Shown here: piece by piece, positions 25,198-35,736 of the stretch
Position numbering within the stretch: position 1 is the stretch's first letter
Layout: each line of letters opens with the position of its first letter
Assembly (NCBI GenBank): GCA_903834185.1
Contig: CAILHX010000017.1
Coordinates: 1-46,396, forward strand
Reading direction: 5' to 3'
Length of the DNA: 46,396 bases
Source of the DNA: an uncultured Methylophilaceae bacterium
GTDB taxonomy: Bacteria; Pseudomonadota; Gammaproteobacteria; Burkholderiales; Methylophilaceae
Made by a program: the position numbers and the translations under genes
The notes under the pieces: generated by a model
The model's input: only the letters and a program-made list of their open reading frames with translations
Database searches by the model: none
Told to the model about the DNA's origin: nothing

Positions 25198-27511
25198 CTA
25201 GCTGAAACTGTATAGATTCTGTTTTGTCCGTTCGACCTTTGTTCAGCGGAACGGCATAGACGATCTTGATCGGCCCGAACGGAGATTGCCAGCTCAGCCC
25301 GACCCCGGTTGAATACCTTAGACAGTCGCTGGCCCCGGAACAGGAACCTGGTGTTGTACCTGCGCCACCACCCCACACAGTACCTGCATCCACAAAGCCC
25401 GACAGCCTGAATTGCTTGTTATCCCAAAGATAGGGAACCGGGGAGAACAATTCAATATTACCCACGACCCGGCGCGTTCCCCCGACCGCATTATCCTGTA
25501 CCGCCCCAGTAGTCAGCGTCTGGGTATCATGCGGACCAATGGAGCTGGTACTGTAGCCACGCACCGAACTTACCCCACCGGCATAGAAATTCTTGAAGAA
25601 TGGATAGTTGCCGCCGGCATAAGCACCTGCGACACCGGCCTCACCATTGAGCATCAAGGTAAATAACTTACTGAGCTGCGTGTACCAGGTATGCTGATAA
25701 GAAATCTTGTAATACTGCTGATCCAGTCCGGGCAGGCCAAATTCACCATTCAGTCTTTGTATGACACCGTTTTGAGTATAAATAACGCTGTCTCTGGTGT
25801 CATGCGACCATCCCAGGTCCATACGCAACGTTAGGTTGTCGCATCCCGTCACGTTATTACCGCAGTACTGCAGATATCTGGGGTCGCTATTGGCATCCAG
25901 ACTCAGGGAAGTGAAATCCAGAGTAAGCCCGCCAGAGAGAGCATCCCGCTCATTCAACGGGAGTCCGTAGTTAACCCCGACACCGTAAGATGAAGTCTTG
26001 TAGGTACCGATATCCAAAGAACTTGAGTTCACATCTTTACGATAGATATCAAAGCCCCTGCTGATACCGTCTGGTGTGTAGTATGGGTCGGTGAATGACA
26101 GAGAATAAATCGTGTTTACACTGCTGGTATTCAGATTCAGGTTAACTTGATTACCCGTACCCAGAAAGTTTGACTGGTTAACGGTAATGCCGACAATCAC
26201 ACCATCCGAGCTGGACAGACCAGCACCAAGTTGTATGCTACCCGTGGATTTTTCGGTGACATTCACGTTCACATCAACCTGATCTGTACTTCCAGGTACC
26301 GCAGGAGTTTCGATGTTGACATCTGAAAAATAGCCCAGGTGATCCAATCGCTCTTTTGAGCGTTCGATTCTCTCGGAGGAATACCACGAAGATTCGAGTT
26401 GGCGCATCTCCCTGCGCAGAACATCATCACGAGTACGTGTATTACCCGTCAGATTGATGCGGTGAACATAAACGCGACGACCGGGATCCACAAAGAAAGT
26501 AAAAGCGACCTTACGCTTTTCCTTATCCACTTCAGGCACCGCATTGACATTGGCAAATGCGTAACCTTCATTGCCAAGACGGTCACCGATGGCTTTGGAT
26601 GAGTCGGTGACGTTCTGGCGATTGAAAATATCGCCTGACTGCACTTTCACCAGCGCCATCAATTCGCTTTCTGGCAATAACATATCCCCTGCCAGCTTGA
26701 CGTCGGAAACCGTATACTTTTCGCCCTCGGTAATATTGAGCGTGATATAGATATCACGTTTGTCAGGCGTGATCGAAACCTGTGTCGAATCCACGCTGAA
26801 ATCCATATACCCCTGATTCATGTAGAAAGAACGCAGGGCTTCGATGTCGGCAGACAGTTTTTGTTTGGAATACTGGTCATCCTTGGTCCACCAGCTCATC
26901 CAGTTCGGGGTGGTGAGTGTGAAATTCTTTTTCAGATCGTCTTCGTCAAACACTTGATTACCAACGATATTGATTGCCTTGATCTTGGCGACCGCACCTT
27001 CTTCGATATCAAAGCGAACCGCCACACGATTGCGTTCCAACGGACTGGCAACCGCTTTCACCTTGGCTGCATATTTACCTTGTGCCAGGTACTGGCGCTT
27101 GATTTCCTGTTCAGCTTTGTCCAGCACCGCGCGATCAAAGATCGAACCTTCGGCGAGACCGATCGAAGCCAGTCCGGGCTTGATCTTGTCGGTAGAGAAG
27201 GATTTGTTACCGGTAAAGTCAATTTGTGCAATGGAAGGACGTTCTTGCAGGATCACAACCAATACGTCGCCTTCCTGTTCAAGGCGAACATCCTTGAAGA
27301 ATCCGGTAGCAAACAACCCCTTGATGGCCGCAGCAGCCTTGTCATCATTCATGGTCTCACCTACCTTCACCGGAAGATAGCTGAATACCGTACCCGCTTC
27401 TGTACGCTGTATGCCTTCAACCCGGATGTCCCGTACCACGAATGGCTCCATGGCGAACACCGTGCTTGCGTACAAGGCCGAAATAATAAGAGAAATATGT
27501 CTTAACTTCAT
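25184..27511 (-). CDS. bamA: Outer membrane protein assembly factor BamA
   Basis: This essential outer-membrane insertase has a signal peptide (residues about 1-20), five POTRA domains (about 22-420), then a 16-strand barrel. The conserved barrel motif VRGY (SSVRGYST, near 655) and the terminal aromatic residue (QFQLGTGF) are present. At 775 aa it is normal. It follows rseP by 12 bp, as usual. Confidence 0.96.
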   Translation of the reverse strand: MKLRHISLIISALYASTVFAMEPFVVRDIRVEGIQRTEAGTVFSYLPVKVGETMNDDKAAAAIKGLFATGFFKDVRLEQEGDVLVVILQERPSIAQIDFTGNKSFSTDKIKPGLASIGLAEGSIFDRAVLDKAEQEIKRQYLAQGKYAAKVKAVASPLERNRVAVRFDIEEGAVAKIKAINIVGNQVFDEDDLKKNFTLTTPNWMSWWTKDDQYSKQKLSADIEALRSFYMNQGYMDFSVDSTQVSITPDKRDIYITLNITEGEKYTVSDVKLAGDMLLPESELMALVKVQSGDIFNRQNVTDSSKAIGDRLGNEGYAFANVNAVPEVDKEKRKVAFTFFVDPGRRVYVHRINLTGNTRTRDDVLRREMRQLESSWYSSERIERSKERLDHLGYFSDVNIETPAVPGSTDQVDVNVNVTEKSTGSIQLGAGLSSSDGVIVGITVNQSNFLGTGNQVNLNLNTSSVNTIYSLSFTDPYYTPDGISRGFDIYRKDVNSSSLDIGTYKTSSYGVGVNYGLPLNERDALSGGLTLDFTSLSLDANSDPRYLQYCGNNVTGCDNLTLRMDLGWSHDTRDSVIYTQNGVIQRLNGEFGLPGLDQQYYKISYQHTWYTQLSKLFTLMLNGEAGVAGAYAGGNYPFFKNFYAGGVSSVRGYSTSSIGPHDTQTLTTGAVQDNAVGGTRRVVGNIELFSPVPYLWDNKQFRLSGFVDAGTVWGGGAGTTPGSCSGASDCLRYSTGVGLSWQSPFGPIKIVYAVPLNKGRTDKTESIQFQLGTGF

Positions 27512-27523
27512 GTTTTATATTGA

Positions 27524-28879
27524 TTAACTTGCCAAAAATCTAACAATGTCGTTGTATAGCGCAACTGTCATCAGCAACCCCAGCATGGTCAAACCTACGC
27601 GCTGACCATATTCCATGGTGCGTTCCGAAAGTGGAGCCCCTCTTAAAATCTCGACCATATGATACATCAAATGCCCTCCATCCAACACGGGCACAGGCAG
27701 CAAATTCAACACACCCAGACTCACGCTCACCAATGCCAGAAAGCCGATGAACGCTTTCCATCCGATATGCGCAGTCTGCCCGGCGATGGTAGCGATGGTG
27801 ACCGGACCACTCACCCCTTTCCATGACATATTCCCTGCAACCATACTCGCCAGCGCATTGAGACTGAAGGCGGAGGTATCCCACGTTTTGGTGATGGCAT
27901 GCCCCAGGGCTTTGAGTGGTGGATATTTAACGTCGATCAGATACTGCCGACTCTCGCCGGCCGACATCACATATGCTGCGCCTATACGCCCTACCGTGCT
28001 CGAATTCTCCTTGGCTGGGAGCGGTGTTACGTAAAGCGTGACGCTATGACCAAGGCGTTCTATCTGCATCTGCAGCCGCTTGCCGGGGTTGTCACGGATG
28101 ATCTGTGTGAAGGATTCCCAATCGGAAACAGGCACGTTGTTGATCATCTTGACCATATCCCCCACCTGCAATCCGTCGCGCAATGCTGCACTATCCGGCA
28201 ATATTTCGCCCACACGCGCCGGAATTATCGGCTTGGCAGGAGTCAGCCCGATTTTCTCCAGCACATCTTCATCAAAATCCGCACTGCGCAACCGCCCAAG
28301 ATCGATACGGTGCTGATGCGATTCGTTATAGCCACTGGTGGCCTCGACCACCACAGTCCCCCGTTTCAGCGCCTGTTGCAACATATTCCAGCGCACTTCC
28401 TGCCAGCTGGACACTTTGGTATCGCCTATTCTGGTGATCAGCTCTCCTGAGCGCATACTGGCAAGCGCAGCTGGTGAATTGGCGGGAACCTGGCCCAGCC
28501 ATGGTTTCATATCGGTGACGCCGACCATGAATAACATCCAGTACAGCATGATCGCGAGTAACAGGTTGGCTAAGGGACCGGCAACGACAATAGCGCTTCT
28601 TTTCCAGACGTTCTGACGATTGTAGCTCCTGCCCAGATCAGCCTCATCCACCGGAGCTTCACGCTCATCCAGCATCTTGACGTAGCCACCCAGTGGAAAA
28701 GCAGCTATGACAAACTCCGTCGCATCCTTGCCGAAGGTACGTGTGTATACCGGCTGGCCAAAACCGATGGCGAATCGCAATACTTTTACACCACACCAGC
28801 GCGCGGCGATGAAATGCCCGTATTCATGCACCACGATCAACACCGCCAGCGTCACCAGGAAGGCCGCGAGCGTCAGCAT
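27524..28879 (-). CDS. rseP: RIP zinc metalloprotease RseP
   Basis: This intramembrane site-2 protease would cut the anti-sigma-E factor and leftover signal peptides. The zinc motif HEYGH (H18, E19, H22) is in the first membrane segment; two PDZ domains lie at about 120-300; the second active-site motif VLDGGH is near residue 400 in a C-terminal membrane segment. At 451 aa it is normal. It overlaps dxr by 7 bp. Confidence 0.96.
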   Translation of the reverse strand: MLTLAAFLVTLAVLIVVHEYGHFIAARWCGVKVLRFAIGFGQPVYTRTFGKDATEFVIAAFPLGGYVKMLDEREAPVDEADLGRSYNRQNVWKRSAIVVAGPLANLLLAIMLYWMLFMVGVTDMKPWLGQVPANSPAALASMRSGELITRIGDTKVSSWQEVRWNMLQQALKRGTVVVEATSGYNESHQHRIDLGRLRSADFDEDVLEKIGLTPAKPIIPARVGEILPDSAALRDGLQVGDMVKMINNVPVSDWESFTQIIRDNPGKRLQMQIERLGHSVTLYVTPLPAKENSSTVGRIGAAYVMSAGESRQYLIDVKYPPLKALGHAITKTWDTSAFSLNALASMVAGNMSWKGVSGPVTIATIAGQTAHIGWKAFIGFLALVSVSLGVLNLLPVPVLDGGHLMYHMVEILRGAPLSERTMEYGQRVGLTMLGLLMTVALYNDIVRFLAS

Positions 28880-30066
28880 GTCATGGTCTCTTTGAGCCAG
28901 ACTTCAGCAGTTTCACGACCAACCGCATTGGCTTCCACCACGTCTTGCAAACAGGTGACGATCCGGCTGGGAATGTTTTCTAGTACGGTTTCGATCAGAC
29001 GCGGTATGTCGAGGAATGCAATTTTTCCCTGCAGAAAAGCGTCTACTGCGACCTCATTGGCCGCGTTAAGCAAAGCTGGTGCTGTTCCGGCCTGTTGCAA
29101 TGCCTCAAATGCCAGACGCAGACATGGAAAACGTACGGTATCCGGCGCTTCGAAATCCAGCCTGGCGGTAGCAAACAGATCCAACGCTGCCACACCGCTG
29201 GTAATACGTTCCGGCCACGCCAACGCGTGTGCAATCGGGGTGCGCATATCCGGGTTGCCTAACTCCGCCAGCACTGAGCCGTCGCTATACTGCACCATGG
29301 AATGAATCACGCTTTGCGGATGAATGACCACTTCGATCTGCGCAGCAGACGCACCGAACAACCAGTGTGCCTCTATGACTTCGAGGCCCTTGTTCATCAG
29401 CGTAGCAGAGTCTATGGTGACTTTTCGCCCCATGCTCCAGTTAGGGTGATTCAATGCTTGCTCGGGAGTTACAGTGGCCAGTTGTGCCTGGCTATAACGT
29501 CGGAAAGGACCGCCAGAGGCTGTGAGAAGTATCTTGGTCACCCCCGATGCCAGCAGCCCGTCGGAAAAGGTGGCAGGCAAGCACTGAAAGATGGCGTTAT
29601 GTTCGCTATCGATGGGAAGCAGGGTCGCGCCATTGTGCTTAACCGCCTCCATAAACAAATGCCCGGCCATGACCAGCGTTTCCTTATTCGCCAGCAATAC
29701 CTTTTTTCCGGCTTTTGCCGCCGCCAGTGCCGGACGCATTCCCGCTGCACCGACGATGGCGGCCATCACGATATCCACCTGCTGATGCTCAGCCACCTGT
29801 TCCAGCGCTTCAATGCCGCATAGCACCTGGGTCTGCAATCCTTCATTATCCAGTGCTTGCGCCAGCTGTTCAGCCGCATCGGCATCCATCATCACGGCGA
29901 AATCCGGCTGAAACTGAAGGCATTGAGCCAGCATCACCACCACATTGGAGTGCGCTGTTAGCGCAAATACGCGATAACGCTGCGGATGCCGGGAAACCAC
30001 ATCCAGCGTACTCACCCCGATGCTACCAGTGGCACCAAGAATGGTGATTTGCTGAGGTTGATTCAT
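28873..30066 (-). CDS. dxr: 1-deoxy-D-xylulose-5-phosphate reductoisomerase
   Basis: This enzyme makes MEP in the non-mevalonate isoprenoid route. The NADPH motif GATGSIG is at residues 10-16, metal ligands in the [11 protein letters not shown] region near 150, and GGPFRR near 190. At 397 aa it is normal. It sits between cdsA and rseP in the conserved cluster, and with uppS supports undecaprenyl-phosphate supply. Confidence 0.97.
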   Translation of the reverse strand: MNQPQQITILGATGSIGVSTLDVVSRHPQRYRVFALTAHSNVVVMLAQCLQFQPDFAVMMDADAAEQLAQALDNEGLQTQVLCGIEALEQVAEHQQVDIVMAAIVGAAGMRPALAAAKAGKKVLLANKETLVMAGHLFMEAVKHNGATLLPIDSEHNAIFQCLPATFSDGLLASGVTKILLTASGGPFRRYSQAQLATVTPEQALNHPNWSMGRKVTIDSATLMNKGLEVIEAHWLFGASAAQIEVVIHPQSVIHSMVQYSDGSVLAELGNPDMRTPIAHALAWPERITSGVAALDLFATARLDFEAPDTVRFPCLRLAFEALQQAGTAPALLNAANEVAVDAFLQGKIAFLDIPRLIETVLENIPSRIVTCLQDVVEANAVGRETAEVWLKETMTC

Positions 30067-30069
30067 CGC

Positions 30070-30897
30070 TTAAGGACGAAAAGCCGACACATAAAGTGGA
30101 AACAGGATGTAAAACATTGCAATGGGCAGCATCGCAGTAAGTCCGTCTATCCGGTCTAATATCCCGCCGTGCCCCGGAAGCAAGCTGCCGCTGTCTTTCA
30201 CGCCCACGTTTCTTTTAAGCAGAGATTCAAACAGATCGCCGATGATGCTCATTATGGTCAACACCCATAAACCAGGGATCAGCCAGTAATCGAAGTGCAG
30301 CAGTCTGCATAGACAAAACCCATAGATCGCCACTGCTACCAGTGCACCACCTACCCCTTCCCAGGTCTTGCCGGGACTGATCTCCGGCACCAGTTTATGG
30401 CGACCGAAGGCTTTGCCGGCAAAGTAGGCAGCACTATCCGCTAGCCACACAGTCGCAACCAGAACCAGTAACAGGAACGGATTAATGCTGCGTAAATGCG
30501 TCAGTGCCAACCAGGTTGGCAGTAACACAAAAAAACCCGTGATGGAAATGAATAAAGGGCTACTCGCAGAACGATGCCTGAACAGGCAAACCGGCACGAC
30601 GACCAGCCAGAAAATCGCGGCTAGCAACATCCCCCATATCAGAGCACTGAAGGTGAATGTGAGCATGCCAGGGGTGCGCCACAGTCCAGGAACCATGGCA
30701 ATACCGGCAGCAATGATGAGAATGACGAACAGCTTCTGACCGGTTGCGCTGAATTTCGCCAACCGCCCCCATTCCCATGCGCCGATGGCGATCACCAGCA
30801 GCATTGCCAGCGCCCACCAGATACCAGGCAACAGAAATAATGCCCCGATAAAAGCGGCTACGAGTATGAATGAGGTAAGGATACGCGTCATCATCAT
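30070..30897 (-). CDS. cdsA: Phosphatidate cytidylyltransferase
   Basis: This integral membrane enzyme makes CDP-diacylglycerol from CTP and phosphatidate. About eight hydrophobic segments are visible, and the signature near the C-terminus (SLLKRNVGVKDSGSLLPGHGGILDRIDGL, split over residues about 218-246) is intact. At 275 aa it is normal. It lies 3 bp before dxr and 13 bp after uppS. Confidence 0.96.
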   Translation of the reverse strand: MMMTRILTSFILVAAFIGALFLLPGIWWALAMLLVIAIGAWEWGRLAKFSATGQKLFVILIIAAGIAMVPGLWRTPGMLTFTFSALIWGMLLAAIFWLVVVPVCLFRHRSASSPLFISITGFFVLLPTWLALTHLRSINPFLLLVLVATVWLADSAAYFAGKAFGRHKLVPEISPGKTWEGVGGALVAVAIYGFCLCRLLHFDYWLIPGLWVLTIMSIIGDLFESLLKRNVGVKDSGSLLPGHGGILDRIDGLTAMLPIAMFYILFPLYVSAFRP

Positions 30898-30910
30898 GCT
30901 AGGTCTTTAA

Positions 30911-31684
30911 TTACTCATCCTGTTTTTCGCAATGTTGTTCATCTATTTGCTCACTCGTCCGGCCAAATCGTCTTTCGCGATGATGGTATGAATTGATTGC
31001 GCGCTCGAACTCCGCGCGGTCAAAATCAGGCCATAGTGTATCGGTAAAATAAAGTTCGGTATAAGCAAGTTGCCACAACAGGAAATTGCTGATGCGCTGC
31101 TCACCCCCTGTACGGATGAACAGATCCGGTTCCGGCGCGTAATGCATGGCGAGATAGGGTGCCATGTCTGCTTCACCAAAACTCCCGCTTAACTCAGGAT
31201 AGTCTCGCAACATGCGATGTATGGCTTGAGTGATATCCCAGCGTCCACCATAGTTGGCAGCGATGGTCAGTGTCAGGCGCATATTATTCCGGGTGAGCTG
31301 CTCTGCCTCAGCTATGGCTTCGATCAAAGCCGGATCAAAGCGTGAACGATCGCCGATGATGACCAGACGCACCTGATTGTCATGTAATTTTTTTGCTTCA
31401 CGACCCAGCGCCTCCATGAACAAGCCCATCAGAAATTTGACTTCATCCGGCGGCCTGCGCCAATTCTCACTACTGAAAGCAAACAAGGTGAGATATTCAA
31501 CACCCAGGTCTATACATTGCCTGACCACGTCGCGTACAGTCTCAACGCCGCGCTTGTGGCCCATGATACGCGGCATGAAACGCTTCTTCGCCCAGCGCCC
31601 ATTGCCGTCCATGATCATGGCTACATGGCGCGGAACTTTAGGCGTGTCGGGAATTTGCTGCGTGGAGCTTGCGAAAATAGCCAC
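30911..31684 (-). CDS. uppS: Undecaprenyl diphosphate synthase
   Basis: This cis-prenyltransferase makes the C55 lipid carrier for cell-wall precursors. The catalytic D26 is in [11 protein letters not shown], with FSSENW near residue 75 and the [11 protein letters not shown] motif near 195. At 257 aa it is normal. It lies 21 bp after frr. Confidence 0.97.
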   Translation of the reverse strand: MAIFASSTQQIPDTPKVPRHVAMIMDGNGRWAKKRFMPRIMGHKRGVETVRDVVRQCIDLGVEYLTLFAFSSENWRRPPDEVKFLMGLFMEALGREAKKLHDNQVRLVIIGDRSRFDPALIEAIAEAEQLTRNNMRLTLTIAANYGGRWDITQAIHRMLRDYPELSGSFGEADMAPYLAMHYAPEPDLFIRTGGEQRISNFLLWQLAYTELYFTDTLWPDFDRAEFERAINSYHHRERRFGRTSEQIDEQHCEKQDE

Positions 31685-31705
31685 AGGAAGTGAACGCGAG
31701 GCCGC

Positions 31706-32263
31706 TTAAACGGCCATTAGATCTGTTTCTTTCGCCTGCAGCGTCTTGTCTATTTCGGCGATGAATTTATCGGTGATTTTCTGTACATCATCTTGCGCAC
31801 GACGTTCATCGTCTTCGCCGATCTCTTTGTCTTTCAACAGTTTTTTCAATGCATCATTGGCATCGCGGCGCACATTGCGTACCGAAACCTTTGCCGCTTC
31901 GGTCTCACCTCGCACAAGCTTGATCAGATCCTTGCGTCGTTCTTCAGTGAGCATGGGCATGGGAACACGAATCAGGTCGCCATTGGTCGCCGGGTTCAAG
32001 CCCAGATCAGCATCACGGATCGCTTTTTCAACTTTGGCTATCATCACCTTTTCCCAAGGTTGCACGGTGATGGTTCTGGAATCGGCCAACGTGATATTGG
32101 CAACCTGGCTGATGGGGATCAAACTGCCATAATAGTCTACCTGCACATGATCAAGGATACCGGTATGTGCCCGACCCGTCCTCACTTTTCCCAGGTCGGC
32201 TTTCAGCACCTCCAGGGATTTATGCATTTTTTGCTCAGCGGATTGTTTGATGTCTGTAATCAT
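31706..32263 (-). CDS. frr: Ribosome recycling factor
   Basis: This 185-aa protein splits post-termination ribosomes with EF-G. The N-terminal helix ([17 protein letters not shown]), GRAHTGILD near 33, [13 protein letters not shown] near 105 and the long C-terminal helices are all typical. A ribosome site GGAG precedes it. It lies 16 bp after pyrH. Confidence 0.97.
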   Translation of the reverse strand: MITDIKQSAEQKMHKSLEVLKADLGKVRTGRAHTGILDHVQVDYYGSLIPISQVANITLADSRTITVQPWEKVMIAKVEKAIRDADLGLNPATNGDLIRVPMPMLTEERRKDLIKLVRGETEAAKVSVRNVRRDANDALKKLLKDKEIGEDDERRAQDDVQKITDKFIAEIDKTLQAKETDLMAV

Positions 32264-32279
32264 AAAAAACTCCTAACAA

Positions 32280-32996
32280 TTATAATGTTACCAGAGTTCC
32301 TTCATCTTCCTTGTTAATAACGCGCCGCAGTGCTCCCTGCTTCAAAATGCTGAAAACACATAATGGCATTTTCTGGTCGCGGCACAAGGTCAATGCAGTT
32401 GCATCCATGACTTTCAGATTACGCACGATGGCTTCGTCAAAAGTCAGGGTCTTATAGCGCGTGGCTTGCGGATTCTTGTTCGGGTCGTCGGTGTAAACAC
32501 CATCCACCTTAGTCGCTTTCAGAACGATATCCGCATTCATTTCCATACTACGCAACGCGGCTGCAGTATCCGTGGTGAAGAAGGGGTTGCCGGTACCTGC
32601 ACCGAAGATCACTACCTTGCCTTCTTCCAGATAACGCATGGCTTTACCGCGAATGTAAGGCTCGGCAACCTGTTCAATATTCAGTGCCGACTGAACCCGG
32701 CTCACCAGACCTATATGGCGCATGGCATCCTGCAGGGCCAGAGCATTCATCACGGTTGCCAGCATCCCCATGTAATCGGCGGTTGCCCTGTCCATTCCTT
32801 CTGCAGCAGGGGCGACGCCACGAAAAATATTGCCGCCGCCTATCACCACTGCCACTTGCACGCCCAGATCGACAATCTCCTTGATCTCAGCCACGATGCG
32901 CTGAATGGTCGCGCGATTGATACCGTAACTGTCTTCGCCCATCAGCGCTTCGCCTGACAGCTTGAGCAGAATACGTTTATACGCAGGCTTCGCCAT
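32280..32996 (-). CDS. pyrH: UMP kinase
   Basis: This amino-acid-kinase-fold enzyme makes UDP from UMP. Glycine-rich motifs KLSGEALMG (residue 12 onward) and [11 protein letters not shown] (about 53-63), and the [12 protein letters not shown] loop near 135, are present. ATG at 32996 gives 238 aa, the family size; the frame is open further upstream but overlaps tsf and is not conserved. Confidence 0.97.
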   Translation of the reverse strand: MAKPAYKRILLKLSGEALMGEDSYGINRATIQRIVAEIKEIVDLGVQVAVVIGGGNIFRGVAPAAEGMDRATADYMGMLATVMNALALQDAMRHIGLVSRVQSALNIEQVAEPYIRGKAMRYLEEGKVVIFGAGTGNPFFTTDTAAALRSMEMNADIVLKATKVDGVYTDDPNKNPQATRYKTLTFDEAIVRNLKVMDATALTLCRDQKMPLCVFSILKQGALRRVINKEDEGTLVTL

Positions 32997-33006
32997 ATTG
33001 CAGCTG

Positions 33007-33882
33007 TTAACCCTTGGCTGCCGCAGCCACTTCAGCTGCAAAGTCGGTGACCACCTTTTCAATGCCTTCACCCACCACATACATGGCGAATGAAGCGATG
33101 CTGGCATTTTTGGATTTGAGCAATTGCTCTATGTTCTGCTTGTCATCTTTAACGAATGGCTGGCTGAGCAGACTGACTTCTTTCAGGAATTTCTGCACAG
33201 TACCTTCCGCGATCTTATCCAGCATCGCTTCCGGCTTGCCGGCTTCTTTTGCCTTCTCTATCGCCACGCGGCGTTCGGCGTCCAACAAAGCCTGATCCAC
33301 TCCGCTGGGATCCAATGCCTTGGGTTTGGCTGCTGCAATGTGCATGGCGATATCCTTGCCTAGTGCATCATCGCCGCCGACCACATCCACCATCACACCG
33401 ATCTTGCTACCATGCACATAACTGGAAAGTTTGCCCTTGGCAGCAAAACAGGTAAAACGACGCGGGGTGATATTTTCGCCGATCTTGCCTACCAATTGCG
33501 TACGCACCTCTTCTACCGTACCGCCCGCCATCTTCAGGGTAGCGACTTCGCTGATATCCTTGGGCTGAGCATCGGCAACCACTTTTGCCAACTCGCGCAC
33601 AAACGCGAGAAAGTCGTCATTCTTGGCGCAAAAATCGGTTTCGGAATTCACTTCGATCAAAGCACCTGATTTCCCATCGGCACTGATACTTGTTCCCACA
33701 GTACCTTCCGCTGCAACTCGTCCTGCAGCTTTGCTGGCCTTGTTGCCAAAGCGTACACGCAGAATCTCTTCAGCACGGGTCATATCGCCTTCTGCTTCTG
33801 AGAGGGCCTTCTTGCAATCCATCATCGGTGCATCTGTGCGTTCGCGCAGATCTTTCACCATACTTGCGGTAATTTCCGCCAT
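33007..33882 (-). CDS. tsf: Elongation factor Ts
   Basis: This is the guanine-nucleotide exchange factor for EF-Tu. The N-terminal UBA-like domain has [16 protein letters not shown], and the [10 protein letters not shown] motif near residue 80 inserts beside the EF-Tu nucleotide. At 291 aa it is normal. It is separated from rpsB by 104 bp containing a terminator-like hairpin. Confidence 0.97.
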   Translation of the reverse strand: MAEITASMVKDLRERTDAPMMDCKKALSEAEGDMTRAEEILRVRFGNKASKAAGRVAAEGTVGTSISADGKSGALIEVNSETDFCAKNDDFLAFVRELAKVVADAQPKDISEVATLKMAGGTVEEVRTQLVGKIGENITPRRFTCFAAKGKLSSYVHGSKIGVMVDVVGGDDALGKDIAMHIAAAKPKALDPSGVDQALLDAERRVAIEKAKEAGKPEAMLDKIAEGTVQKFLKEVSLLSQPFVKDDKQNIEQLLKSKNASIASFAMYVVGEGIEKVVTDFAAEVAAAAKG

Positions 33883-33953
33883 GCTAAAACTCCTTGATTT
33901 TGTCTTTTATTTCGCAGTAATCCGTCACGAAGCATGCGTGCTCCGCGAACGGC

Positions 33954-33978
33954 AAGAAAAAGGGGCTCGTAGCCCCTT
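33954..33978 (-). terminator. Terminator/attenuator between rpsB and tsf
   Basis: On the minus strand AGGGGCT, a 3-nt loop and AGCCCCT form a 7-bp stem (extendable by one A-T pair), followed by TTTTTCTT. It lies 9 bp after the rpsB stop. Such partial terminators between rpsB and tsf are known in other proteobacteria and would set the S2 to EF-Ts ratio. Confidence 0.75.
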
Positions 33979-33986
33979 ATACGGAA

Positions 33987-34739
33987 TTACTGAGCTGCTT
34001 CGGTGACTTCCGCCACTTCCTCCACCTCTTCTGCGGCCATTTTCACGATGTCATTCAGTGCATTGGCACGCCCTTCAAGCACAGCGTCCGCCATGCCACG
34101 CGCATATAAACGAATGGCGCGGCTGGAGTCGTCGTTGCCCGGGATCACATAAGTAACACCTTCTGGCGAGTTATTGGTATCCACGATACCGACCACCGGA
34201 ATGCCGAGCTTGCTTGCTTCCGTCACTGCGCCGGACTCATGTCCTACATCGATAATGAAAATCGCGTCAGGCAGACCGCCCATGCTCTTGATACCGCCGA
34301 GTGAACGCTCCATCTTGGCCATTTCACGCTTGTAATCCAACGCTTCTTTCTTGCCCAGACGGTCTATACTGCCGTCCAGCATCATGGCGTCAAAATCGTG
34401 CAGGCGCTTGATGGATTGTTTCACGGTCTTGAAATTGGTGAGCATGCCACCCAGCCAGCGATGGTTGACATAGGCGCAACCTGCGCGCTCGGCTTCTTCC
34501 TTGACGATATCGCGCGCTTGGCGTTTGGTGCCCACGAACAGGATACGGCCTTTGTTTGCGGCAAGTTGACGTATGTATTTGGTCGCCTCGTCATACAATG
34601 GCAAGGTTTTTTCCAGGTTGACGATATGGATCTTGTTGCGATCACCAAAGATGAACGGTGCCATCTTTGGATTCCAGTAACGGGTTTGATGACCGAAGTG
34701 AACTCCGGCTTCCAGCATTTGACGCATGGTCACTGACAT
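33987..34739 (-). CDS. rpsB: 30S ribosomal protein S2
   Basis: This is a 250-aa S2 protein. The start [26 protein letters not shown], the coiled-coil insertion near 100-155 and [11 protein letters not shown] near 190 are typical. The glutamate-rich C-tail ([14 protein letters not shown]) is common in Betaproteobacteria. A strong ribosome site AGGAGA precedes it, and the leader is structured. Confidence 0.98.
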   Translation of the reverse strand: MSVTMRQMLEAGVHFGHQTRYWNPKMAPFIFGDRNKIHIVNLEKTLPLYDEATKYIRQLAANKGRILFVGTKRQARDIVKEEAERAGCAYVNHRWLGGMLTNFKTVKQSIKRLHDFDAMMLDGSIDRLGKKEALDYKREMAKMERSLGGIKSMGGLPDAIFIIDVGHESGAVTEASKLGIPVVGIVDTNNSPEGVTYVIPGNDDSSRAIRLYARGMADAVLEGRANALNDIVKMAAEEVEEVAEVTEAAQ

Positions 34740-34842
34740 TTGAATCTCCTGTAAGGGTTAGTTCCTCCACACGCCGCAGAACCCCTTTAAACGGGCACCC
34801 TGTACGTGGCGTGTGTGCGAATTGCCTTTTCAATTGAAAAGG
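34740..34842 (-). promoter_or_regulatory. Structured 5' leader of rpsB
   Basis: CACACGCC (34768-34775) and GGCGTGTG (34808-34815) can pair across a 32-nt loop that itself holds complementary GGG/CCC stretches. Upstream lies a perfect 18-bp palindrome, CCTTTTCAATTGAAAAGG (34825-34842). The rpsB leader of Gammaproteobacteria is bound by S2 for autoregulation; this leader may do the same, by inference from position and structure only. Confidence 0.45.
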
Positions 34843-34938
34843 TCGCGTATGGTAACATAAGCATCGCTTTGCATTCAATCTCAATTAGCGCGGCAAAGCC
34901 TTGAATCATCAGATTACGGACAAATTGCAGATATATTT

Positions 34939-35736
34939 ATGAGCATCACCATTAAAACACCGCAAGATATAGAGAAAATGCGTATCGCCGGCCGCCTGGC
35001 AGGAGAGGTACTGGATTACATCACGCCTTTTGTAAAGCCCGGAGTTCGCACGGAGGAGCTGGATAAGTTATGCCATGATTATATGGTCGATGTACAAGGC
35101 TGTATTCCTGCGCCACTTAATTATGCCCCTGGCGGTCATAAGCCATATCCGAAATCCATATGCACCTCGATCAACCATCAAGTCTGTCATGGCGTACCGA
35201 GCGATAAGCAATTGAAGAACGGCGATATCGTCAACATTGACATCACGACCATCAAGGATGGCTGGCATGGCGATACCAGCCGCATGTTTTATGTCGGTGA
35301 GCCGTCCATCCAGGCCAAAAGACTGTGCGAACTGACTTACCAGAGCATGTGGATGGGAATTTCCAAAGTAAGGCCCGGAGCGACACTGGGAGATATTGGC
35401 AGCGCTATCCAGCGTTTTGTCGAAAAGAACGGTTTTTCAGTGGTGCGCGAATTCTGCGGTCATGGCATAGGCAAGGTTTTCCATGAAGACCCGCAGGTAT
35501 TGCATTACGGTCAGGCCGGTACCGGCCTTAAGCTTCAGGTTGGCATGGTATTCACCATTGAGCCCATGATTAACGCGGGCAAACGCGATATCCGCCAGCT
35601 GGGTGACGGTTGGACCATTGTCACCAAAGATCACAGCTTGTCAGCACAGTGGGAACACACCATCGCGGTTACAGAAACTGGATTCGACGTACTCACGCTT
35701 TCTGCCGGCAGCCCTCCTCCTCCCAGCCTTGCCTAA
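34939..35736 (+). CDS. map: Methionine aminopeptidase, type I
   Basis: This enzyme removes the initiator methionine from new proteins. The metal site is intact: D101, D112, H175, E208 and the late E in WEHTIAV; H84 (HQVCHGVP) is the substrate-side histidine. At 265 aa it is normal. It diverges from rpsB (199-bp gap), the usual neighbour, and its end overlaps the start of glnD by 8 bp. Confidence 0.96.
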   Translation: MSITIKTPQDIEKMRIAGRLAGEVLDYITPFVKPGVRTEELDKLCHDYMVDVQGCIPAPLNYAPGGHKPYPKSICTSINHQVCHGVPSDKQLKNGDIVNIDITTIKDGWHGDTSRMFYVGEPSIQAKRLCELTYQSMWMGISKVRPGATLGDIGSAIQRFVEKNGFSVVREFCGHGIGKVFHEDPQVLHYGQAGTGLKLQVGMVFTIEPMINAGKRDIRQLGDGWTIVTKDHSLSAQWEHTIAVTETGFDVLTLSAGSPPPPSLA

